Numbered from the stretch's first letter, positions 35,457 to 44,634 are shown. The stretch is DNA of 64,000 bases from Neorhizobium vignae (GCF_000732195.1 NZ_JNNU01000012.1:124001-188000); one strand, 5' to 3'. The notes: generated by a model not told the origin, from the sequence alone. Numbers and translations: made by a program.

Positions 35457-36467
35457 TTGGGACGAATTCACGAACGAAAATTAGCAAATGATCGAGTAAA
35501 CGCCGCGCAAACGGCCGATTTGAAGAGAATTTGTGTGGTTAACCTAGTCCGAATTCGCGAGAGCAAAATCTCGAAGTACGATATTACGCTGAAAAAACTG
35601 ATCTCATTAGACAATGCGCGATTGCGAGATATTCTTGAACTACCGCGAGGTGGTTTTCTCTTAAGAGAGCAATTCCCTGACTGGGATGAGCTTCGATCTG
35701 ACACTCTCTATTATCGTTCGCAGAACATTTACCACGTCGAATTTCAGACCGAAAATAGCTCTGAAATGCCGCTTCGCATGTTCGACTATTTCGGTCGAAT
35801 CCAAACGCATTGGAAAAATGCTTTGGGGCGACCTCTCAAGGAAATTTTTCAACAGGTGCTCTACATCGGCAGCGACAATCTGACGATGAGCGCAATCTTC
35901 CAACGCGGCAGAACAACGCACGAATTCGACCTCAAGGATTTGAAGCGCTTTTCGGAGAAGTGGTTTGGAGTACTCGAGCGAAGTCCAAACCCTGAAGACT
36001 GGATACTAGGATCGTTGACTGCACAAGATCTCGGCGAAGCTTACTGGCTCGACCTTGCCGAGAGGATTGTGAGCCATATTCAACAGACCGCTCCACCAGC
36101 GACTGACTTACCGGCACTGTTGATCATTGCTGCCGTCCTGCGCAAAGTGGATCCACGCCTTCAGGAAGAGATTGAAAAAATGGTTAGGATCAATATCGGA
36201 AGCAGCCGTGTCCTCCGTCAGATTTATGACGAGGGAAGCCGAGAATTTGCACTCAAACAAATGCTGCGCGTCGTAGAAATCGGTTTGGAGCAAAAAGGCT
36301 TCTTCATAACGGCAGAGCAGGCCGCATTTATATCGGAATTCAGTTTTGATGACGTTTCCCAATTAAATTTTCTTGCGATCGCGGGATCGGACGAAGAGAT
36401 TGAAAATTTCATCACGCCCCCCAGTCCGGATGATGATGAGCACACCCGACCGAGACAGCTTGAGTAG
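35457..36467 (+). CDS. Rpn-like PD-(D/E)XK nuclease-family protein
   Basis: A 336-aa protein. The core YHVEFQTENSSEMPLRMFDYFGR has the E-x-Q and arginine pattern of the Rpn/YhgA recombination-promoting nuclease family, and the C-terminal helical tail (LRVVEIGLEQKGFFIT...FDDVSQLNFLA) is DUF4351-like. Members cut DNA and some act in phage defence. It is visibly AT-richer than its neighbours, suggesting separate acquisition. It lies 42 bp after the CBASS effector on the same strand. The true start may be downstream of 35457, as the first ~25 residues look non-family. It is convergent with the next gene, 1 bp apart. Confidence 0.6.
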   Translation: MGRIHERKLANDRVNAAQTADLKRICVVNLVRIRESKISKYDITLKKLISLDNARLRDILELPRGGFLLREQFPDWDELRSDTLYYRSQNIYHVEFQTENSSEMPLRMFDYFGRIQTHWKNALGRPLKEIFQQVLYIGSDNLTMSAIFQRGRTTHEFDLKDLKRFSEKWFGVLERSPNPEDWILGSLTAQDLGEAYWLDLAERIVSHIQQTAPPATDLPALLIIAAVLRKVDPRLQEEIEKMVRINIGSSRVLRQIYDEGSREFALKQMLRVVEIGLEQKGFFITAEQAAFISEFSFDDVSQLNFLAIAGSDEEIENFITPPSPDDDEHTRPRQLE

Positions 36468-36468
36468 T

Positions 36469-36783
36469 TTATAGTCTGAAGCGTCCCTTCGCGACGACCT
36501 CTCCCAAGGTCGGCCCCTTTTCCAATACGATGTCTACTAAATCATCCACGGCGATCACGCAGACCAGCCCACCTTCCGTTTCGATGATCGCCGGCCGCCC
36601 CTCGGATGCAGACGTCGTCAAAATGAAGAGCCGATGCCGCGCTTCGCGAAGTCGGAGCGGAATTCCTCCAGCCTCAAGGATTGCCTTCTCCACGAGCATT
36701 CGCCCTTCCGGAGTCCCGCGTTCCTTCAGGCTTCGCACGACCAGCCTCCAGTCGACCTCCGGTGTCGAATTCCCTTCCGTCAT
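36469..36783 (-). CDS. Small protein of the AAA-protease cassette, unknown function
   Basis: A 104-aa protein that I do not recognise. It has a charged N-terminus (EVDWRLVVRSLKERGTPEG), a helical middle, and beta strands with IIETEGGLVCVIAVDDLVDI. It has no membrane segment or signal. Its ATG overlaps the stop of the FtsH-like gene (ATGA), so the two are translationally coupled; it is the last gene of the three-gene minus-strand cassette. It might be an adaptor, an inhibitor or an immunity-type partner of the protease. Confidence 0.6.
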   Translation of the reverse strand: MTEGNSTPEVDWRLVVRSLKERGTPEGRMLVEKAILEAGGIPLRLREARHRLFILTTSASEGRPAIIETEGGLVCVIAVDDLVDIVLEKGPTLGEVVAKGRFRL

Positions 36784-38651
36784 TTCGACCTCTCCCGGAT
36801 GATGCGCCTGACGTCGTCGCCTTCGACGATAGCCTTCGCGACAAGGATGTCGGCAATCTGTTCGACGGCCGCGCGGAATCGCGTGACGATCTCGCGACTT
36901 CGCTCCATCTCACGAGCGAGGAGACGCTCCACCCGTGCCGCGACGACGTGATTGGTTTGACGAACGCGGTCCCGCTGCTCGGGGGATTTCAAATTGAAGT
37001 AGGCAAGGCTTTCTCCCATGCCGAGCTGGACTTCCAACCTGGTGGCGAGGTCGCTCGCCTTGTGGAGATCCGCGCCTTCGCCCGCCCCGGCGCCTTCGAA
37101 AGTTGTCCCGAGGATGACCTCCTCCGCCGCCCTGCCCCCGAGAGTCATTGCGATCTGGTCGAGATACCCCTGCCTGTCCATAAGGGCATCGTCTTCGAAC
37201 TGAAAGTGAGCGAAGCCCAGCGGGTGCGAGGCATGCGCCTCCCACGGGACGGCTACGGTTTGCAGGAAGCCAACCCCTAGTCGAACTCCAACGACAGCGT
37301 GTCCGGCCTCGTGAATGGCGACCATCCGACGCTCGCCGCCGGCGATCCTCTTCGGCACGGGAAGCACCGCCAGGACGTCGTCGATGGAGACCGCCCGCCC
37401 GGCCTGTCGGGCGGCTCTCTTGGCGTCTCGGCCAGTCTTCTCGAAATGTGCTCCCGTGAACCCGGCGGTCGCGGCGGCTAGAGCTTCGACTTCGCTTTCG
37501 GACAATTGGTCGCCGAAGTACAGGCGCGATAGACGCTTGCGCTCTTGACTGTCCGGAAGGGAGATCACGATATGCTTGTCGAGACGACCCGGTCGTCGCA
37601 GGGCGGCGTCGATCATGTCGGGGTAGTTCGTCGCTCCGATAACGCAGACGCCCTCAAGCCTTTCATGGCCGTCGATCAATTCGAGCAAGGAATTGATCAC
37701 CTGAGCCCAGTATGTCTCGTGCTCGGTTCCGACAAGCCGGGTTCGATCGCCAATTCCGTCGCATTCGTCAATGAAGAGGATGCTAGGCTTATGGAGGATG
37801 GCTTCTTCGAAGTTTTGTCGCATCGCCTTCAGCGTGCCATCGAGATGAGACGCCGCCTGCCATCTCGCGACCGAGGTCGCCACGAGGTGGGCGCCGCAGG
37901 TCCGCGCCAGCACGCCTGCGAACATCGTCTTCCCCGTTCCCGGCGGCCCACTCAGCAGCAACCCTCGATCAACCTCCGACCAGCGGAGGTTTCCTTCCCT
38001 CCATGCGCGAATGTCCCTGGCGAGAGACATCCCCCAGCTCTTCGCTTCTCCATACCCGACAAGGTCTTCGAGCCGAGGTCCGGCGGCCGAGGTTTTTTCG
38101 CCCTGCTCGACTTCTACTAACCGGCCCAGCACCGTCGATGCCGGCCTTTTCGCCCGGAAGGCCGCGAATACGTCGGACAAGGAGTGGTCCAGCATAGTTC
38201 TTGCCTCCGCCAACTCGATATTTTGATCGGCGAACTGTTTCGCAGCCGAGACAAGATGGAATGGGCTAACCGGGCCGACGTCCACAACGCGATCGGCGGC
38301 CAAAGCGATGTCTCTGGGCAACGCGTATCCAGACGGCCAGATAATCAGGAGCGAGGGCTTGGTTTTCAGGTCGTCACGAATGCTCTGCGCATCAGGTCCG
38401 CCTCTGCTGCTGAACTTTGGAAACGCGACCCCGAACATGCTCAGAGCTTCGACCGAGCGAACGAGGACGCTCGCGGCGGCGACATTCTCTAGGAAGTCAG
38501 AACCGGCGGGGAGCCGGAGAGCTATCACGACTTGGCGGCCGTTCTCCACCTTCTTGAAGGCACCGCCTAGTCTAGCGGCCGTTTTGAGGGCGAAGCCGTA
38601 GGCAACGCGCTCCAACGTCACCGTTCGGCGGATTTGATGAGGGTTTGTCAT
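36780..38651 (-). CDS. FtsH-like AAA+ ATPase/M41 zinc protease without membrane anchor
   Basis: A 623-aa protein. An unfamiliar ~190-residue N-terminal domain is followed by an AAA+ module (Walker A GPPGTGKT 235-242, Walker B ILFIDE 291-296, arginine-finger region RRPGRLDKH) and an M41 peptidase with HEAGH (447-451) and DLHKASDLATRL supplying the third zinc ligand. FtsH proteases are membrane-anchored; this one lacks hydrophobic N-terminal helices and is probably soluble. It sits between a TnsA-fold gene (12 bp upstream) and a small gene (4-bp overlap). The start at 38651 is taken over an upstream ATG lying inside the previous gene. Probably a cargo defence protease; targets unknown. Confidence 0.8.
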   Translation of the reverse strand: MTNPHQIRRTVTLERVAYGFALKTAARLGGAFKKVENGRQVVIALRLPAGSDFLENVAAASVLVRSVEALSMFGVAFPKFSSRGGPDAQSIRDDLKTKPSLLIIWPSGYALPRDIALAADRVVDVGPVSPFHLVSAAKQFADQNIELAEARTMLDHSLSDVFAAFRAKRPASTVLGRLVEVEQGEKTSAAGPRLEDLVGYGEAKSWGMSLARDIRAWREGNLRWSEVDRGLLLSGPPGTGKTMFAGVLARTCGAHLVATSVARWQAASHLDGTLKAMRQNFEEAILHKPSILFIDECDGIGDRTRLVGTEHETYWAQVINSLLELIDGHERLEGVCVIGATNYPDMIDAALRRPGRLDKHIVISLPDSQERKRLSRLYFGDQLSESEVEALAAATAGFTGAHFEKTGRDAKRAARQAGRAVSIDDVLAVLPVPKRIAGGERRMVAIHEAGHAVVGVRLGVGFLQTVAVPWEAHASHPLGFAHFQFEDDALMDRQGYLDQIAMTLGGRAAEEVILGTTFEGAGAGEGADLHKASDLATRLEVQLGMGESLAYFNLKSPEQRDRVRQTNHVVAARVERLLAREMERSREIVTRFRAAVEQIADILVAKAIVEGDDVRRIIRERSK

Positions 38652-38662
38652 GCCGCCCTCCC

Positions 38663-39280
38663 TCAACGCTGAACGCGGCGGATCACGGTCTCGGGACCGA
38701 TCATCGCTTCGTCGAGGTCGAGAACGACCATCCGGTGCAGCACCATCCAGGACACGCCGGTCATCGGCTGGACTTCTCGGAACACGCCCAGGCATTCTGC
38801 TACCGTCAAGGAGCCGGCTTCTTCAAGCGCAGAAAGCATCCTGATCCTGTCGTTAAGCGGGGTCCTGCAGGTCGCGTAACGAAGCATGTCGCGGGCGTTT
38901 GCCAAGCGATAGCCGCGTTCGATCTCCTTGCGTGCGACGCCGCGATAACGCAGGCCGGCTAGTGCGGCGCCTTCGATAATTTCCGGATGTTGTTCGACCT
39001 CGACGGCGTCCAAGAAAATTCTGGTCCCGCCTTCGTAGTCCACCAGGAAATCCGGCACATGGGGTCCGAATTCTGTTTTGAACTCGATCGGAAGGCAGAG
39101 CCACGCGACGACGTCGGGGTCCACGTCCAGAACGCACCCGAGATCACGGGCAGCGCGCGATCGGAACATAGGGTCTGCAGAGCAGCGGACGGTGCCTCTG
39201 GGATAAAAAAGTTGGGATGATGCTTTTTCATAGGCAGCATACAGGGCCGACGGCATTTCGACATGCGAATGGCTCATCAT
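38663..39280 (-). CDS. TnsA N-terminal-like (PD-(D/E)XK fold) protein, active site doubtful
   Basis: About 205 aa. The region VVAWLCLPIEF...HVPDFLVDYEGGTRIFLDAVEV follows the TnsA N-terminal nuclease layout: a beta strand, PDF with the metal-binding Asp, then a strand that normally ends E-V-K. Here that strand reads VEVE, so the catalytic Lys seems missing. The following AGLRYRGVARKEIERGYRLANAR also resembles TnsA. It heads a minus-strand cassette with the FtsH-like protease. It is unlike the transposon's own TnsA at 50 kb. The start near 39280 follows a GAGGA. It may recognise DNA or ends and pass signals to the protease. Confidence 0.6.
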   Translation of the reverse strand: MMSHSHVEMPSALYAAYEKASSQLFYPRGTVRCSADPMFRSRAARDLGCVLDVDPDVVAWLCLPIEFKTEFGPHVPDFLVDYEGGTRIFLDAVEVEQHPEIIEGAALAGLRYRGVARKEIERGYRLANARDMLRYATCRTPLNDRIRMLSALEEAGSLTVAECLGVFREVQPMTGVSWMVLHRMVVLDLDEAMIGPETVIRRVQR

Positions 39281-39668
39281 GAACATCCTCGAATACGAAA
39301 AACGATGCATGTGCCGCCTCGGAGCGGCCTGCCGTTCAACCTATTCGTGATATTCGACGGAGCTGGATCATGGAGAACAAAATATGAACAAATTTCCAAG
39401 AGTCAACTAGACTTCAGTGATTTTCTGAGTCGTGACCATTTCGGACAATACGCGTCTTTCACCATATTCGTGCCGAGCACGACAGACGTGCTTCAGGGCC
39501 GTTCGTCCTTGATGCCCTATTCTCGAACCGGCCCTGCCGCGACGCCAATCGGATCGGCAAGAGAGCGACAAGCTCGCCAAAGTTGTGAGCAAGTATCGTT
39601 GTCCTGATCGTGGAGATGGCGTCCAGCTCTATGGAACGGTATCAAAGACAGAAAACCGGGGTGTCGCG
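39281..39668. other. Divergent intergenic region of two cargo modules
   Basis: About 390 bp between the minus-strand protease cassette and the plus-strand RelA/SpoT gene. It should hold both promoters; an AT-rich patch lies near 39,375-39,420. No convincing ORF. Confidence 0.4.
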
Positions 39669-42659
39669 ATGAACTTCGACGATTACGAGCGCTCAGAATT
39701 TAACCGGTACCAGGCCTTCGCCGATACCGTAAGGCAAGTTCTCGAAAGCGCGATTGTCGCGGAGGACGGTCTTCCTCGGCCGCAATCGATCCAGGCTCGA
39801 GCGAAGACGCCCGGCAGTCTCCGCAAGCGTCTTCAGGAGACCGGCAATCTCGACGCTCCGGACATCGCTTCCTTGCGCCGGGACCTCGCGGGTGTACGGT
39901 TAATTTTCTATACAAACGGCGACGTGAACCGCTTCATCAATTCCAGCGTCGTGTTCGACAATTTCGACGTCGATCGGAACGCCACCAAGATACACCATCC
40001 CGTTGAGGAGAATGGCGAGGTCCGGTACCAGGCGATCCACTACACCGTTTCATTGAATGCAGCTCGCCTAGCCCTGCCGGAGTACCGAGCGTTCGCGGGA
40101 TTGCGCTGCGAGGTTCAGATACAGACAATCCTGATCCACGCCTGGGCGGAGACGTCGCACGACATCGTCTACAAGGCCGATGCTCGCGAGGGCTTCGGGA
40201 ACGAAGCCCTTGAACAGATCAGAAAGCGGTTCAACCGCATCATGGACAAGTATCTGGTTCCGGCAGGTTACGAGTTTCAGCGCGTGCAGCAGGACTACGA
40301 GCGCCTTGTAGCCGGCAAGCAATTGTTCGATCAGAACGTTCTCGAATCCCTGAAGAAGGCTGAAGACAACAACCAGCGCTACGAACTCCTTCGGTCGCTC
40401 GCAGACGATCTTCTTCCTCTATATGACGATGTTCCATCGATCCTCCCGGAAGTTCTGGAGGCGATCGTCGAGGCCAGCGAAAAAGCCCGAACCACGTCGA
40501 CGAAGCCGATTGACGGAACGTTCGGGTCGTTCGCCGGGTATGACGCCGAACAGATCGTCGATGCGGTGATCGACCTTATCGCAGCCCACAAGTACGCGGC
40601 GGTCGAACAGTCGTTCCTTGCGTTGAGGCGAATCTTTCCTCAGGAAGCCGACGAGCGACGTCGAAAACGCATCATAGAAATCGTCGGCCAACTGGCCGGC
40701 TATCACCTTGGAGTTTGGGAGCAAGTCGGGCCGGAAGTTCAATACCGGCTGGCGGAAGTTGTTGGCGACCCCGCTCTCGTCGAGCGCGACGTACGCCCGA
40801 TCGTCATCGAATTCTGGAAGAGCCTCCTCGACGCCGAAGCGACATCGAGCACATGGTCGGCGAACGCAGTTTCGCTGAACTCCGGAGAGGTGCCGGTGAA
40901 CGAGGTTCGCGAACTCCGACAGCGCGCGATTTCCGCGCTGTTCACGATGTACGAAAGCGCCGAGACCGATGGCGACCGGCGCGAGATTTTTTATGCCCTG
41001 GATAACGCCACGCGATCTGGTCGGAACGGCCCGAGTGCCGAATTTATGCGCGAGAGCCTCGCGGATCATCTGCAGATCATCAAGTTCTTCAGCGAGCGAG
41101 CCGAAGACATGTCTTACGAGCTGCGTGAGACGATCGAGCACGCGGCGCTCTACTCCTACTACCGAGCGTCCGAACTCGTCGCAGCAGAGAACGCCCCCTT
41201 CGGATGCAAAGCTCAGGCGGCGGCCCTGAGAGAGGGAATCCTCGAACTGCGGGAACGATTGAACAACGACGGGACATACTCCCGGTACAAGATCCTCGTA
41301 GGATTCGACGGCGTCATGCCGTGGCAGTGGGAAGACCGCGAATTCGATATTGAACGAGTCGAGACCTACAGAGACGAGCAGCTCGAATCCATGCTCGCCG
41401 AAGTGTCCGCGGAAACGCAGGGTTTGTGGCTTGTGTTTCTCGAGCGGTGCGCAGCCACCAAGTCGAACGACCTGGCGACCTTCCCGCGATTTGCAACGTT
41501 CCTTGAAAGATTGTCTCAGAGATCGCCAGACATCGGGGAGTTCGTCCTCGTGCATGCTTCCGACGACCTGCTCCGCTTTCTGGCCGCCTTTCTGAACGGT
41601 CTTTTCAAGGCCGGAGACCAGACGGTATATGGCCGGATACTCGACAGGTTCCTGCAGATGCACGGCCACCTCTGGCCGATCGCGGCGCACTGGCGAGTGT
41701 CCAAGCCCGATGACCCGCACACCCTGCTGCGGCTTCTGGGCCGAGCAATCGAGGATGACGATCGGCCGACTATCGCCGAATCCATGATATTCGCGATGCG
41801 AAACTTTCCAGAAGGAACGCCTTCCCACGAGGAGTTCTTCCGTCCCGCAATCCGACATCTGATCGATGCGAAGGATTCACGGTGGGTGCGCATTGCCTTC
41901 CTTCCGCACTCGACGCCCTTCTTTCAGGGCTTGGAGACCGTGGACGCGCTGCTCATTCTCGACAGCCTTCTTGAGGTTCCAGAAGTCGTCTACAATGTCG
42001 ACCGCGTTCTTTCCCATGTAGCCGCCACACACCTCGACCTCGTCTGGGACTATTTCGGGCGTCGGCTCGAGCATCCTGGAAATAGTATCGAGGGGACGCG
42101 CTACGAAGCTGTGCCGCACCGGTTTCATCATCTCAACGCTCCGCTGGCGTCAGAGCCGGGACTCGCTACCGCGAAAGTTCGTGGATGGTTCGAGACGAAT
42201 TCCAGATTGTTCAGCTATCGCGGAGGTCGTGTTCTGGCCGCGGCCTTCCCCACGATGACGGAAGCGTTCGCGGACGCGCTACTGGCGGAGATCGCGAAAG
42301 GTCGACCGGAGGACGCAAAATTCGTCGTCGCGGTGATGACGAACTACCACGGGGAAGAGACCACGCATGGCGTTCTAAAGGCGTTGCTCAGAACGTTTCC
42401 CGACGACGAGACGGTCGAAGACGGCGTGGCGCGAAGCATTCGCAACACCGGGGTTGTTCACGGTGAATTCGGCTTCGTCGAGACGCTTCGAGCGAAGAAG
42501 GCACTGATCCAACCGTGGTTGGAAGAAGGCGGCGCCGTCGGGAAGTTGGCCGCGGAACAGACCCGCTCCTTGGATCGCTCGATCCTCTCCGAAAAACGAC
42601 ACGCCGACGCCCGAAAGGCACTGCGCGAGATCGAATTCGACAATGACGACGACGAGTGA
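39669..42659 (+). CDS. RelA/SpoT synthetase-domain protein with very large C-terminal region
   Basis: A 996-aa protein. Residues ~20-230 form a RelA/SpoT nucleotidyltransferase: ARAKTPGSLRKR (R-x-K...S...K), DLAGVRLIFY (Asp72, Arg77), RYQAIHYTV, and CEVQIQTILIHAWAETSHDIVYK (in pieces) with the conserved E-V-Q-I and H..E..H. There is no HD hydrolase, TGS or ACT domain, unlike housekeeping Rel. The remaining ~750 residues are largely helical and repeat-like, without motifs I recognise. Small RelA/SpoT-domain proteins in defence loci act as toxins making (p)ppApp or modifying tRNA; the large domain could sense infection. Start 39669 is preferred to 39585. It stands alone, divergent from the protease cassette. 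Confidence 0.75.
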   Translation: MNFDDYERSEFNRYQAFADTVRQVLESAIVAEDGLPRPQSIQARAKTPGSLRKRLQETGNLDAPDIASLRRDLAGVRLIFYTNGDVNRFINSSVVFDNFDVDRNATKIHHPVEENGEVRYQAIHYTVSLNAARLALPEYRAFAGLRCEVQIQTILIHAWAETSHDIVYKADAREGFGNEALEQIRKRFNRIMDKYLVPAGYEFQRVQQDYERLVAGKQLFDQNVLESLKKAEDNNQRYELLRSLADDLLPLYDDVPSILPEVLEAIVEASEKARTTSTKPIDGTFGSFAGYDAEQIVDAVIDLIAAHKYAAVEQSFLALRRIFPQEADERRRKRIIEIVGQLAGYHLGVWEQVGPEVQYRLAEVVGDPALVERDVRPIVIEFWKSLLDAEATSSTWSANAVSLNSGEVPVNEVRELRQRAISALFTMYESAETDGDRREIFYALDNATRSGRNGPSAEFMRESLADHLQIIKFFSERAEDMSYELRETIEHAALYSYYRASELVAAENAPFGCKAQAAALREGILELRERLNNDGTYSRYKILVGFDGVMPWQWEDREFDIERVETYRDEQLESMLAEVSAETQGLWLVFLERCAATKSNDLATFPRFATFLERLSQRSPDIGEFVLVHASDDLLRFLAAFLNGLFKAGDQTVYGRILDRFLQMHGHLWPIAAHWRVSKPDDPHTLLRLLGRAIEDDDRPTIAESMIFAMRNFPEGTPSHEEFFRPAIRHLIDAKDSRWVRIAFLPHSTPFFQGLETVDALLILDSLLEVPEVVYNVDRVLSHVAATHLDLVWDYFGRRLEHPGNSIEGTRYEAVPHRFHHLNAPLASEPGLATAKVRGWFETNSRLFSYRGGRVLAAAFPTMTEAFADALLAEIAKGRPEDAKFVVAVMTNYHGEETTHGVLKALLRTFPDDETVEDGVARSIRNTGVVHGEFGFVETLRAKKALIQPWLEEGGAVGKLAAEQTRSLDRSILSEKRHADARKALREIEFDNDDDE

Positions 42660-42799
42660 CCGGCTTGATTGCTGATCAGGGCGGCTGGGTTGCCTTCTAT
42701 TGGAATAAAAGCCAGCCGCCCGGTCCGCTATCGGGGGATTGGCATTCCGCCAAAATACTGGTTCGACCCCGTTGTCGGAAGTCGAACCAGTGTGGACGA

Positions 42800-42919
42800 T
42801 TACATACCTGCGCCGCCGGCGACGATCAGAGCTTCGCCCGTGATCCAACCCGCTTCGTCCGATGCGATGAAGCTGACCGCGGACGCGATATCGCGAGGCT
42901 GGCCTAAGCGCCTCCTCCG
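42800..42919 (-). pseudogene. C-terminal remnant of a short-chain dehydrogenase gene
   Basis: Read on the minus strand, the frame ending at the TAA at 42800-42802 gives RRLGQPRDIASAVSFIASDE then AGWITGEALIVAGGAGM, the standard end of a short-chain dehydrogenase/reductase (LGxPxDIAxAVxFLASDxAxxITGxxLxVDGG). No start or Rossmann part is found upstream, so only about 40 codons survive. Confidence 0.75.
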
Positions 42920-43039
42920 TGCTCGCGAGCACGTCCTCTTTCCGAGCGTTCTCGGACCATAGATTGACAAGTTTACGGCAGCGAAACACGTATGGTTCAG
43001 CGACGATCAGCAGCACATCGAAGCGGCTTTGGAGGGACG

Positions 43040-43888
43040 ATGACTGCAAGTACCAGGCTGTTGGGGCTCGCCGACCTCAAGATCGACGGCTTTTCGAAGG
43101 ATGCACTGACCGCAGCGTCAATGGTTCTCGCTGACGGTAAAAATCCGCTCCGTCTTGTGTTCTTTTCCGTATCAATCAGGGTCCTGCTCGAACACATTAT
43201 GGGGACTCTCGCTCCCAGCGACGACGTGGAGAGCTGCTCTTGGTACAGGAAGGAGCCGGAACGGGATGGGCCAGTTCGCGCTCAGCGAATTCAGTACTGG
43301 CTCCAAGGCGGCCTTACGGACGAATTTCTGTCGACCGAGCTCGGCTTCGATCCTCGGCCAATTCGCTCTCGTGTCCTGCGATCATTCAACCGGTTGAGCA
43401 AACACGTTCACGCTCGGCAGGGCACGCTGATCTCGGATCTCAATCTTCAGGACCAGGAAGTCGCACCGGTCGTTGACGACCTCGTCGATCTGTACACGGC
43501 TTACTTCGAATATCGCTCCGCCCTCATAGAACCCTTGGTCGAGTCTCTCGATGAAGAAGCGGTAGACGATCTCATGTCGGAAACGATCCAGTCTCTTGAC
43601 GAAATCGCCACCCATCACGGAATCGAGGAGATCTACACCGAGAGTACGGAGGTAGTCGAAATCACGAGCGCATCGGTGCGCTACCGAGCGTCGGGATCGA
43701 TCACTGTAAGCCTACAATGGGGATCGAATTCCGACGTGCGGCGTGGCGACGGAGCGGAAATGGACAAGAGCTTTCCATTCAGTTGCGATTTCGTAGTGCC
43801 TACCGAAGACCCACGGAACCTGACTCTTGCGGAGATCGTGTCCGGCGTGGACACGGATTCTTGGTGGAGCGGCTGGAACGACGAGTGA
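43040..43888 (+). CDS. Predicted pPIWI-associated-nuclease-like protein
   Basis: A 282-aa soluble protein. The pattern KNPLRLVFFSVSIRVLLEHI, LAPSDDVESCSWYRKEP, AQRIQYWLQGGLTDEFL and FNRLSKHVHARQG resembles, from memory, the family named predicted pPIWI-associating nuclease, found in defence islands. The C-terminal ~90 residues form a beta-rich domain with a WWSGW ending. GGAGGG lies just before ATG 43040, which is preferred to 42992. It appears monocistronic. Catalytic residues cannot be assigned confidently; this call rests on motif memory only. Confidence 0.5.
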   Translation: MTASTRLLGLADLKIDGFSKDALTAASMVLADGKNPLRLVFFSVSIRVLLEHIMGTLAPSDDVESCSWYRKEPERDGPVRAQRIQYWLQGGLTDEFLSTELGFDPRPIRSRVLRSFNRLSKHVHARQGTLISDLNLQDQEVAPVVDDLVDLYTAYFEYRSALIEPLVESLDEEAVDDLMSETIQSLDEIATHHGIEEIYTESTEVVEITSASVRYRASGSITVSLQWGSNSDVRRGDGAEMDKSFPFSCDFVVPTEDPRNLTLAEIVSGVDTDSWWSGWNDE

Positions 43889-44211
43889 CGAAATCCCCGG
43901 CGTGTCTCGTCCGTATCAAGCTCCACGTTCCTGGACGCCGAGGCATGACACAAACTCAATCCCTCCGTCGCTACCGACGGAAACTCACCCCTTTGAAACT
44001 GGGAAGGTACGGCCTCGTGACGAGCGCGCCGCTCTCGCCGGAGCCGTCCAAGGAGGCCGGGGTACCCGGTTCGGATCAAGCGGCGGCGTCGCACCGTCCC
44101 TGCGTCCCTTGCGCACTTTCAGGAACGATCGGATGCTGACTTCGTGCAATCCGAGGAGAGACATGAGCGGACGCGCCGAAACCACCGATGCAGTTATGCG
44201 TGCACCTCGAC
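43889..44211. other. Gene-poor gap holding a dispersed repeat
   Basis: About 320 bp with no convincing gene. It contains one copy (43924-43955) of a 32-bp repeat also found at 48589-48620. A minus-strand ORF of 66 codons at 43985-44185 has no clear family likeness. Confidence 0.4.
43924..43955. repeat. Dispersed 32-bp repeat, copy 1
   Basis: Identical at 27 of 32 positions, without gaps, to 48589-48620. The shared core is GGCATGA/TGCATGA followed by ACAAAC. Both copies are in non-coding DNA of the transposon cargo. Confidence 0.65.
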
Positions 44212-44415
44212 CTAGCCCTCTTGACGTTCCGCCTGCGGCCGCCAGCCACGCGTGAAACCCTTGCTCAAGCAGGCAGACGCCACCGCCAGTTCAGCCTGCA
44301 GGTGCGCGCAGTCTTCAAGAAGAGTCTGGATTGTAGCCCGATGGTCACCATCGTGCCATGCAAGCGCTTGGTCGACGGCGTCGGCAGCTTGGATGAGGTT
44401 CTTCTGGGCGAGCAT
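44212..44415 (-). CDS. Small hypothetical protein
   Basis: A 67-aa, mostly helical protein (LAQKNLIQAADAVDQALAWH, then ATIQTLLEDCAHLQAELAVA). A strong AGGAGG lies 8 bp before ATG 44415, supporting real translation; an in-frame GTG/ATG pair lies slightly upstream at 44421-44424. It has no recognised family. The opposite-strand ORF here lacks such support. Confidence 0.5.
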   Translation of the reverse strand: MLAQKNLIQAADAVDQALAWHDGDHRATIQTLLEDCAHLQAELAVASACLSKGFTRGWRPQAERQEG

Positions 44416-44634
44416 GTTCATCACCTCCTGGAGACGCGCATCTGGTGCGTCGGCGTGGTGGGACAGGCTTTGTGGCGGGCGGGTTCATCTCGTCCGGTGC
44501 AGTGCAGCCAGACAAGCGTAGCGGACGGGATGAGTCGTTTCAACTTGGATAGATCAATAGGGCACTACCGGTGAAGATCTTTCTGCCCAATGCAGGGGCG
44601 TCGATTTCGGCGACCTCGATTGAAGTCCGAGGAC

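Noticed and set aside
43985..44185. 66-codon minus-strand ORF in the cargo
   Set aside because: No convincing ribosome site, no family likeness; left as unexplained gap.
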